Assembly (NCBI GenBank): GCA_003508835.1
Contig: PUFA01000312.1
Location: 992,501-1,056,500, forward strand
Direction: 5' to 3'
DNA: 64,000 nt
Origin: Eonycteris spelaea
Lineage: Eukaryota; Chordata; Mammalia; Chiroptera; Pteropodidae
Part shown: positions 55,960-64,000 of the stretch, piece by piece
Layout of the letters: the number at the start of each line of letters is the position of its first letter
Position numbering within the stretch: the first letter of the stretch is position 1
Program-made: the position numbers and the translations under genes
The notes under the pieces: generated by a model
The model's input: the letters and a program-made list of their open reading frames with translations, nothing else
Database searches by the model: none
What the model was told of the DNA's origin: nothing

Positions 55960-58145
55960 CATATGCTTTGTTTCTTTTGGATAAACACCTGACATTAGGA
56001 TGGCTGGGTTGCGTAATAAGTGTACATGTAACTTTACATGAGAATGCTCGACTCTTTTCCTAAGTGGTTACACCATTTGCGTTTTGCGTGACCACCAGCA
56101 GTGCATGAGAGGTCCAGCAGCTCTGTGTCCTCACTAGCACTTGCTATTATCAGTGTTTTTCATTAGCCGTTCTCATGGGTTCATAGTGGCGTCTCGTTTT
56201 GGTTTTAATTTGAATTTTTCTAATGACTAATGATGTGGAGCATCTTCTCAAGTCCTCATTGCCAACAGTATAGCTTCTTTGGTGAAGCATCAGTTCAAAT
56301 CTTTCATCTATTTAAAAAGTGGGTTATTTGTTTTCTTACCATTGCATTGTAAAATTTAATATATTCTGGATTCTCCTTTATCAGGTACGTGTTTTGCAAA
56401 TATTTTCCCTCAGTACATAGCTTACCCTTTTATTAATAGCATCTTTTGGGGAGCAGGATTTTAAAATTAACGGTAAAATTTTATCCACTTTTTTGGTTCA
56501 TGCTTTTGCTGAGAAATCTTTGACTTAACCCAAGGTCACAGAGGTTTTTCTCCTCGAAGTTTTATAGTTTTAGGTCTGCAATCAATTTTGAGTTCATTTT
56601 TATATAGATAGTAGTGTTAGAAGCAAGGTTATGTGTTTACTTTATTCTCCATTGAATATCTTGGCTCCTTTGTTGCAAATCAATTAACCGTATATGTGTG
56701 GATCTTCTGGGCTTTCTCTTCTGTACAGGCCATCTATGTATCTGTCTCTTCACCAACACCATACTGTTTTGATTATTGTAGCTTTATACTAAATCTCGAA
56801 ATCAAGTAACGTAAGTCCTCCAACTTTGTTTTCCCTTTTCAGAATTATTTTAGTTATTCTTATTCCTTGGATTTTCAATACAAATTTTGGAATCTGATTG
56901 TCAATTCTTCCAAACAACCTCCTGGGGTTTCGTTTGAGATTGTGTCGAATCTACAGATCAGTCTGAGGCAACTGGCATCTTAATGGTATTGCATCTTCTC
57001 ATCCATGAACATTGTATATCTCTTAATTTAGTTAGGTCTCCTTTGACTTCTGTCAAAGATGTTTATGGTTTTCAGTATACAAAGCTTGCACATATTTTTT
57101 TAGATGTATTCCCATACAATATACTGTTGTATATGATACTATTTAAAAATTTTTTAATTTCTCATTGCTTATTGCTAGTGTACAGAAATGCTGCTGATTC
57201 TTTTTTTGTATCCTGATCATGTATTCTATGCCTCTGTTAAACTCATTTAATCTAGTATAATTTTTGCAGATTCTTTGGGATTGTCTAGGTACACTGTCAT
57301 GCTATTAGTAGAGGCAATTTTATTTTAGTTTCCAATTTGTACTTTTTTATTGCAGTAAATCCATATAAAATTGACCATTTTACCCTTTTGTAGTGTATAA
57401 TTCAGTGGCATTTAGTATATTCCCAATGTTGTAAAATCATCCACTATCAAGTTCCAGAAGTTTTTATCACTCCACACAGTAACCTAGTATCTGTTAAGAG
57501 CTCCCATCTCATTCTCTTTCATACCCCCTCTCCTGGCATTCTGCTATCTCTATGGATTTGCCAGTTCTGGATATTTTATATAATTGGGATCATAAAACGT
57601 GGTCTTTTGTGTCTGACATCTTTCGCTTAACACAGTGTTTTCAAGGCTCGCCCATGTCATATCAGAACTTCATTCCTTTCCACGGCTGAATAATATCCAT
57701 AGTATGGAGGCATCATGTTTATTTTATCTGTTCATGCATCGACAGACATTTGGGTGGTTTCTGATCATTGGCAATTGCGAATAACGTTGCTATGAACATT
57801 CATGTACAGGTTTTTGTTCGAACCCCTGTTTTCATTTCCTTTGGGTGTATACCTAGGAGTGGAATTGCCGATATTTCTATGTTAAAGTTTTTGAGGAACT
57901 GCCAAACTGAATTTGCACAACGGCTCTACATTTCACATTCCCACCGGCAGTGTATGAGGTTCTGATTTCTTCAAATCCATGCCAACGTTTGTTACTCCCT
58001 CCACCTTTTTGTTGTTGTTGTTTGTTATTGATATCCTGGTGGGTATGAAGTGGTATTTCATTCTGGCCTTGATTTACGTTCCTCTAATGGCTCATGATAT
58101 TGAACTTCCTTTCACGTGCTGGTTGGCCATCTGTACGTCTTTGGG
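55960..58145 (-). mobile_element. L1 LINE fragments, antisense
   Basis: Two old L1 3' pieces are adjacent. Plus-strand phrases ccaccagcagtgcatgagag and gcttttgctgagaaatcttt mark the first. The second is marked by accattttacccttttgtag, gtgtatacctaggagtggaa and ttgccgatatttctatgtta. Both complement L1 ORF2/3' UTR. They may be one element with an internal break near 57340. Confidence 0.75.
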
Positions 58146-59591
58146 AGGATGACTGTTCAGTGATGCCCTCTGCTGCCTGTGTTGTGTTGCCTGCCGCTCA
58201 CAGTAAACTAAGGATGGATGGGCCTTGAATGAAGGCCACAGTGAAGGCCCTGCTCTTTAAGTCCCCTCCTGGGGACTGTCTGGACTCAGACATTTCATGA
58301 TTTAGGAAAGACAGACTGTTGGGGTCGCAGCATCTAATCATGAAGGAGATGCACAAAAAGGATCAGTCCTCAGGGATCTCGGAGGCAGTGTCTCCGACAG
58401 GTGGAAATGTCACTCAAGCTGATAATGCAGTCCCTTATTCACACCTGTTCCTCGGCCCATGGCCTCCAAGGAGGAAAACGCACCTGAATTCAACCAGTGA
58501 GGCTCACAGCGGGAGAGAAGGAGCGGAAGCGACCTTGTGAGGCAGAGGCCTCTGGGCCACGTCGCTGTGCCAGCATTGTGGCTTCCACTATCGAGTGTAC
58601 GATTGGTATTGATGTTTTACGTGTTCAGACTGTGACTGTCCTGTAAGTGTCGGGATTCTCCCACCCAGGGACTGTGGCTTGTGCTGTCCTCTCCGTGGCA
58701 GTCTGCGAAAACAACGCAGAATGCCCGAAGGGGAGGGGAGCTTAAAGGCTGATTGACTCCACGGCGCCAGAGGCCATGTCCCAGTGCAGCAGCGCCACCT
58801 GCTGGAGGCAGCCACCAGGCGCACAGGGCGGCCTTGCTGTGACACTCTCCACGGAGGGAAGGCCTGACCCTCAGAGGCCTGGTGAATCCTCCTCGCCTTG
58901 CGTCTCAATTTTGGAGTACGTCGGCTCAGCCTCAATAGCCTGTAAGGTCTGAAATGGTCAAACATAAGTGGCATATTCAAAGTGCAGGTGGCCGGTCCTT
59001 GTGTCACAGGTTCTGCAATGGAAAAGTAGCAGCTGCCCCTTTGCAAGAAACGCTGTCCCCCAGTCGACTGCCTGGAGCAAAGCCGCGGGATCAGTGGGCC
59101 CCTCCATCCTCAGAGGTCCCCGCAAATGCTAGGGCCTTGCTTGCTGCCGGCTGGTGGCGTCCACTGGAATGTGGCACCTGACCAGCCCCAAGGCCACCTG
59201 CCCAGTCAGGTATCATGTGGGACTTTCTACTTTCTCTTGACATCTGATATTATTGGTTTGGGGAAAGAGTTTCTCAAAAGTCAGTTGAAAACATGTTTCT
59301 GACTCTACCTTCCTTCCCTCCCGGCCGACACACCATGGCCTGGCAGTTCGGCCCCTGAATGTGGGTGCTTCGACCGTGGCTTCATCTGCTGCCTTCTGGA
59401 GGATGACAGACCAGAGGGGTGAGGAAGCTACACAAAAGTTAAAGATCCTGCCCTCTGATCAATCCGGGGTCGCCTTTCTTTCTGCTGGACAACCTGGTGG
59501 CAGCCCGGCCCACAGCAGGCCAAGTAGGGCGCTCAGAGTAAATTCTGGTTCAGCCACCAGCATTCCTTTCTGGCCTGATGGGGCCCTTGGT

Positions 59592-59769
59592 CAGGGGTTG
59601 GCAAAGCTCAGCCTGTGGGATAAATCTGGTGTTTCAGCTAAGAATGGTTTTTGCATTTTAAAAGAGTTGTAAAGAGCAAATAACGAAGAGTATGCAGTAG
59701 AGATCATACGTCCGGCGAAACCAAAAAGATTTATTATCTAGTCCTTTACAGGAAGCTTGCTGACTCTTA
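59592..59769 (+). mobile_element. hAT (MER-type) DNA transposon fossil
   Basis: The left end caggggttggcaaagctcag and right part attatctagtcctttacagg then aagcttgctgactc match the mammalian nonautonomous hAT consensus that starts caggggttggcaaact and ends with the inverse of it. The interior is shortened and no clear target duplication remains. Confidence 0.6.
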
Positions 59770-60327
59770 GGCACAACTGCTTGCTAATGCTACCGACGTG
59801 ACCTCACGGAGCCAATGTCATGGTCATCCAAGTGAAGGATAACAACCAGCTCACCCACCCGTCCTGTACGACCAGCCTAGCAGAGCTCCCTGTTCTACCA
59901 GTGCCCATGGCAGGGGGCCCGCACTCCCCAGGACCACCGATCGCCCCACAACCGAGGTCACCTCGTATGTCCTCGTTCGCCCCTTCAAGCTTGTGGGAGC
60001 ACCTCCAATTGGGGAATGTACATCATATGCCAGCAGCAGCATCCACGAGGGATGAGAAGCATCTCACCCAGCGGAGGACTTTGCTTCTTTCTCCACCTCA
60101 GTCCCTCAGGGGTAGTGTGACCTCAGGGCTGTTTTTTTTTCCTCTTCCCTGAGCTTCCTCTAAGAGCCGCTTCCTGAAAGGAAGGTGGGTGGAGAGCCTC
60201 TCCATTGCCTCATCCAAGTATTAACAAGGGCACGGGGACTTCTCATGGCACCTGGCACAATGTCCTCCATGCCAGGACTTGTCACCCCCAACCTTCCTCA
60301 AAACAACTTAGAACTGGAGCTCTATGT

Positions 60328-60540
60328 CAGGGGTCCCCAACCCCCGGGCTGCGGACTGGTACCTGTCCATAGCCTGTTAGGAACCAGGCCACACAGCGGG
60401 AGATGAGCAAGCGAAGCTTCACCTGTATCTGCAGCCACTCCCCAGTGCCAGCATCACCGCCTCAGCTCCGCCTCAGATCCTCAGGCATTAGATTCCCATA
60501 GGAGCGCTGGTCCCTGGTCCAGAAAGGTTGGGGACCACTG
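60328..60540 (+). mobile_element. MER1-like Charlie hAT element with intact TSD
   Basis: A 213-bp element runs from CAGGGGTCCCCAAC to GTTGGGGACCACTG, near-perfect terminal inverted repeats. It is flanked on both sides by the identical octamer CTCTATGT (60320-60327 and 60541-60548), the 8-bp duplication expected of hAT transposition. Its interior (cggactggtacctgtccata, ttagattcccataggagcg) matches the MER1/Charlie nonautonomous family as I recall it. It has no coding capacity. Confidence 0.92.
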
Positions 60541-61738
60541 CTCTATGTGATTTGGAATGCATCGTCTACACCGACTTTTCTTTTACCTCCGCCGAAAGCT
60601 TGGGGATACTGGTTCCTGGTGGCCCGCCCGTCCTGGCTTTCAGAGGTGAGGATGAGGGTGGGAGGGGGACCACACTCACTCCACCCAGTTCTGGTTTCTC
60701 AAGCTGGGTCATACCAGACCCTGGGGCCCTGGAGAGCAAGAGAAGGCAGGAGGCCAGGAGGTGTGGGTCTCGGTGGGAATGGCCTGGGGGCCTCTGCCTC
60801 TGACCTTTCCAGGGCTCTCCAAATTAAGTTATAGAAGCCATTACATTGGGGATGCAGGAAGAAAAAATTAGTACTTATATCTATTTTTTTTAACCAAAAG
60901 TAGCGAAACAAATTAAGCTTTACTGATATTAAGAATGTAAGATGACTTTAGTTTACATGTAAATTTTCTACAAACATTGGGGATATTTTTTTCAAAATGT
61001 CCTTGATAGCGGAGTGTGATAAAGAATGTTTGGGGACCTCCGAGGTAAAGAAAAGCTGTGAGAACAGGAAGATTGGGGACGTGACTGAGAAATAGAGTCA
61101 GGGGTGAGGGGTAGGGGGCTAGCACTGGGTCTCGCTCACTTGGGGAGCGTGGGAGAAGGGTTTATGCCCAGGATGCCACTAGAGGGGTATGGCTTCTAGA
61201 AGTCCCCTCTGCCCTCTGAGTTGCCCTGAATGGTTTGACATTTGAAGAGGCTGGACGCTGTTACTTCTCTCGCAGACTCTAGTAAGCTCCAAGTTCTCCC
61301 AGACTTAATGGTCCCAAGGCCACAGAAACCAGATGACCCAAGTGCGTAAGGCTCTACCGAAGTGAAGAGGGACCCGGCGCCAGCTGCAGAGGACGCGCAC
61401 CCGGGTGCCGGTCCTAGGCATGCTACCCCCTTGGCCGTCACGGTGAGACCACAGTTATTGGATGGATTTAGTACGGTCCGCAGTTACAGAGTTAGATTTA
61501 GGGGTTGACACGTGTTCTGGATGAGGGTTCCTGATGGCGTCGAAGTTCCGCCACAGTTTGGCTCAACTCCAGGACAAAGAGGGGCCCAGAAACTCCATGT
61601 CCACGACCAAGGCAGAGGGAGGTCGGCATCACCGGACTGGATGCCTGGTTTGCCAGAGGTTAGCGATTTGGGGGTGTGGGGGGCCCGCTCACAGAAAGAA
61701 CACTACGCTGGGCCTGAGCGAGTGTCCCAAAGGGCTGA

Positions 61739-61744
61739 TTTATT
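61739..61744 (-). terminator. SLC6A16: Candidate SLC6A16 poly(A) signal
   Basis: TTTATT on the plus strand is AATAAA on the minus strand, about 330 bases downstream of the SLC6A16 stop. It is the nearest canonical hexamer seen. Confidence 0.55.
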
Positions 61745-62070
61745 GACCCACGGCATGGCCGAACCGGGCCCAGCCCGAGGTCGGCCGCCCTCCGACCGGT
61801 TCGGCGGACGAACGGCTTCGGTTTCCGTGGTGACTGGAAGTCGGTGCTGCAAAGCGCTGCGCGGCCGTCGGGCCCGGAAGGGGCCCCGCTTCGCGGGGAG
61901 ATGCGCTGGGAGACCGCGTGCTTGGTCCAGCCCCGCACACAGCAAGTTGTCGTCGTCTTCTGGGTTCTCCAGTCTCGGGGCAGAGTGTCCCACTTCACAG
62001 AACTGGTACTATTCCTGGACAGCAAGATTCCCCGGGGGGCCCATCTTCTTCACAGACCCAGTGAGTGACG
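61745..62070 (-). other. SLC6A16: SLC6A16 3' UTR, CpG-rich
   Basis: Between the stop and the candidate poly(A) signal the sequence is markedly CpG-rich (for example ggccgaaccgggcccagc, gaccggttcggcggacgaac and cttcgcggggagatgcg between 61760 and 61905). A plus-strand frame of 190 codons (61512-62084) runs over it. I do not call that frame because no homology is apparent and CpG-rich sequence is poor in stops. Confidence 0.5.
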
Positions 62071-62703
62071 TCAGCGGTTGCTAGGCGAGTCTCCCTCGCT
62101 CTCCTCCCCTTCCGTTTCCTCAGAGCCAGAGATTTCTGTGGCTAAAGGCGCATCAGCGCCCTCGCCAGGCACTGGATGGCTTTGCTCGTCGGAAGAATGG
62201 GTGGTGTCACTAGTTTCTTGACATATGTCTTCTGAGCTTTCTTCCTTGATCAGCTGGGCTAGGTTCGTGCCACCCAGGGTCATTGCAGCCGGGCTCACCT
62301 GCTTCCAGCTGGGCGTGATCGCGCTCCTTGCGGAGAAGGCGGACGTCAGGGAGGAGATGAGAGGCAGGCTGAACCAGGAGGAGCTCTGGCTTTGCATGCT
62401 CCAGGGCAGGCTCAACTTCCTGAGCGCCGTCAGGCTGAACCTCTTCCCTGCGTTCTCCCTGCTTCTGTCCTGGGGCGCCACGTTTGATGCCCGCGAGGGA
62501 TGTTTAGGCCACGGTAGGGACGTGCTGGGCACCATGGGTGTCTTTTTGTTCAGTAGCTTTCCAAAGGGGTCAGTGATGATGTGGTCCCGGAGGAACCACC
62601 GGTGGTGAAGTGAGTGGATTGGGACTGGCAGAAAGGTGAGGACGCTGAGGAAGGTGGCCCAGCCCAGGGCGCTCTCCGGGTAGGGCTCTTTGACTTCCTG
62701 GCT
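62071..62703 (-). CDS. SLC6A16: SLC6A16 terminal exon (last TM and cytosolic tail)
   Basis: The 633-base exon (211 codons with stop) encodes the last helix (ALGWATFLSVLTFLPVPIHS), LHHRWFLRDHIITDPFGKLL and a tail of about 165 residues rich in Ser, Glu and Asp, with SEETEGEESEGDSPSNR at the end. The acceptor is tatccag on the minus strand. SLC6 tails are usually shorter, but a long tail is a feature of this gene. No frame break is seen. Confidence 0.9.
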   Translation of the reverse strand, partial: SQEVKEPYPESALGWATFLSVLTFLPVPIHSLHHRWFLRDHIITDPFGKLLNKKTPMVPSTSLPWPKHPSRASNVAPQDRSRENAGKRFSLTALRKLSLPWSMQSQSSSWFSLPLISSLTSAFSARSAITPSWKQVSPAAMTLGGTNLAQLIKEESSEDICQETSDTTHSSDEQSHPVPGEGADAPLATEISGSEETEGEESEGDSPSNR

Positions 62704-63975
62704 CTGGATAGGGGGGGGCGAGGGGGGGGAGTGGGTCCAGGGTGGGAGGACGAGGTGGGGGAGGGGGGTTTTAGTCCACAGTGACTCAGAGGATCAGATG
62801 CCCTGAGGGCCAGAAAGCTTCTTAGAGGGACAGTAGGAGCCCAGATCTAGGGTACTATGGGGTGGGAGATCTGACAAAGGGTCCCCAGAGTGGGGGCGGG
62901 GGAGGGGTCGGGGCAGCTCACCACGCTGCTGTTCCAGGCGACGTAGTGGGGGGCCGTCCTCTGGTAGAGATGGATGAGGAAGAGGGTGAGGAGGGCCAGC
63001 AGCCCGGGCAGGGTCACATAGCACCACAGGAATGTGTAGAAGGACCATATCAAGTGGCCCAGCTCGCTGTACATTTCTTCCCTGAACCTGGGGCGGGAAC
63101 CATGGCACGGACACCTGGCCAGGTGCCCTCCTGCAGGCGGACGGGCCTGCCAGCCCTCTGGTTCTCGCGCAAGTCCTCAGAGCGTAGGGGCTGCAGAGTC
63201 GCGCCAGGCCCTTCCCAAGGCTGAGCCCCACGTCTGGACTCTGTGTGGGAATCCCCGAAGCTAGGGGCCCTCTGCCTCCGTACTGTCCCATACAGCCAGC
63301 GCAGGGGGCCCTGAGACACCGCAGCTTCCGACTGCCGACTGTGCGGCATCAGCTGGCCCGGATCCCTCCCTCCCTGCTCCCTGCTCTCAGCTGTACCCCC
63401 CTGCTGTAGGGGACGGGGCGAGAAGGCAGGCCATGACCGGACACTGCAGAGACGTGGGGTGGACTCCCCTGGCTGGGCGGCCCGGGGCTTGCACGGCACC
63501 TCTTCGCTCCGTAGACGCAGGCCAGGCCCACGTTCTGGAAAGCCACGATGATGACCAAGATCAGCGGGACCAGGTTCTCGTGAAACATGGACATTATGTA
63601 GCTGCCGGCGTGGCTGGTGAAGATGATGCTGCCCAGGAAGCCTCCCAAGCAGACGACCACTACGGCAGAGCAGGTTGGGCCACACTGAAGTCCGGGGGTG
63701 GGGCTGAGTGGGGGGGGAGGGGCGGGGTGCAGGACGTGGGCCCCAGAGCTGGGGTCAGCTGGGCGAGAATCACCTGACAGCATCGAGAGGTGATTACTGA
63801 AGATGGACATGCAATTCTGCAGGGGAAAGATGATGCCTTGCGACACTCTGATGAAGGTCCTCAGCTCCGTGATGCACAGGGTCAGGAAGAAGACGATGGC
63901 CCAGAAGGAGCCTCCGGGGAGCAGCGACACGGCCTGGGAGAAGGCTGCAAACGCCAGGCCGGGGCCTTGCATGAA
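62071..63975 (-). CDS. SLC6A16: SLC6A16 (NTT5), orphan SLC6 transporter, last four coding exons
   Basis: SLC6A16 is an orphan member of the sodium-dependent neurotransmitter transporter family with no established substrate. Exons on the minus strand are 63975-63774, 63659-63500, 63087-62922 and 62703-62071 (TGA at 62073-62071). The 387 codons include the stop and all phases agree. Family signatures are GPGLAFAAFSQAVSLLPGGS plus FWAIVFFLTL (TM8 region), FHENLVPLILVIIVAFQNV and VYGAKRFREEMYSELGHLIW. Exon 4 extends into a long Ser/Glu-rich cytosolic tail ending EGDSPSNR. Upstream exons are beyond the window. Assignment to SLC6A16 rather than another SLC6 member relies on synteny as well as sequence. 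Confidence 0.9.
62922..63975 (-). CDS. SLC6A16: SLC6A16 exons encoding TM8 to TM11 region
   Basis: Exon 63975-63774 encodes MQGPGLAFAAF through NCMSIFSNHLSML. Exon 63659-63500 encodes VVVCLGGFLGSIIFTSHAGS through VGLACVYGAKR. Exon 63087-62922 encodes EEMYSELGHLIWSFYTFLWC and LLALLTLFLIHLYQRTAPHY. Two acceptors are possible for the middle exon; the one at 63660 keeps phase (S-VVVCLGG) and was chosen over a more upstream cag. Confidence 0.88.
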
Positions 63976-64000
63976 CTGCGGGCGAGAAGGGCTCTGAGGC

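Larger units (their letters stand above)
53991..61730. other. Intergenic region TRPM4-SLC6A16
   Basis: About 7.7 kb between two convergent genes. It contains a MIR (54725-54960), antisense L1 fragments (55960-58145), hAT fossils (59592-59769, 60328-60540) and unique sequence. Open frames at 55294-55662 and 58588-59046 resemble no protein I know. No RNA gene was recognised. Confidence 0.6.

Noticed and set aside
58588..59046. A 152-codon minus-strand frame in the intergenic region
   Set aside because: Its composition is unremarkable and there is no recognisable domain, splice context or start context.

Overview
This is a placental-mammal genomic window. The evidence is multi-exon genes with GT-AG introns, ancient MIR, L2 and L1 repeats, U6 and 5S retrocopies and hAT (Charlie-type) fossils. 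The gene order matches human 19q13.33: PPFIA3 (+), HRC (-), TRPM4 (+), SLC6A16 (-). No Alu, B1/B2, CAN-SINE, Bov-tA, PRE-1 or ERE element was recognised by eye in 64 kb, and the L1 copies look old and broken. With a 5S rRNA-derived retrocopy at 49.1 kb, this makes a fruit bat (Pteropodidae) or another SINE-poor laurasiatherian possible, but that is only a hypothesis.

Layout. 1-15.0 kb holds the last 24 exons of PPFIA3 (liprin-alpha-3, presynaptic scaffold), from within the coiled coil through three SAM domains to the C-terminal PDZ-binding tail. 15.0-18.4 kb holds HRC (histidine-rich Ca-binding protein of the sarcoplasmic reticulum) on the minus strand, tail-to-tail with PPFIA3; their two poly(A) signals lie 6 bp apart. 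18.6-19.7 kb is the divergent HRC/TRPM4 interval with a CpG-rich TRPM4 start. 19.7-54.0 kb is TRPM4 (Ca-activated monovalent cation channel), for which all 25 coding exons could be placed, with large repeat-filled introns. 54-61.7 kb is intergenic, made of L1 fragments, MIR and hAT fossils. 61.7 kb to the end holds the last four coding exons of SLC6A16 (orphan SLC6-family transporter, NTT5) on the minus strand.

The genes have no joint pathway. HRC and TRPM4 are both linked to calcium handling in heart and muscle, but here they are simply neighbours. 

The most important technical observation is that several otherwise well-conserved exons contain one- or two-base indels that break the reading frame: PPFIA3 twice, HRC exon 1 at least three times and TRPM4 in exons 5, 17 and 18. 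Because unrelated, normally essential genes are hit and the events are mostly single-base losses, often in short homopolymers, assembly error is much more likely than gene death. I found no prokaryotic-type system, CRISPR array or clearly undescribed gene system. The more interesting non-genic signals are the overlapping PPFIA3/HRC 3' ends, perfect DR1 nuclear-receptor-type motifs in introns, an 18-bp minisatellite beside a TRPM4 splice donor, a hAT element with a perfect 8-bp target duplication, and a U6 retrocopy with a 17-bp duplication.
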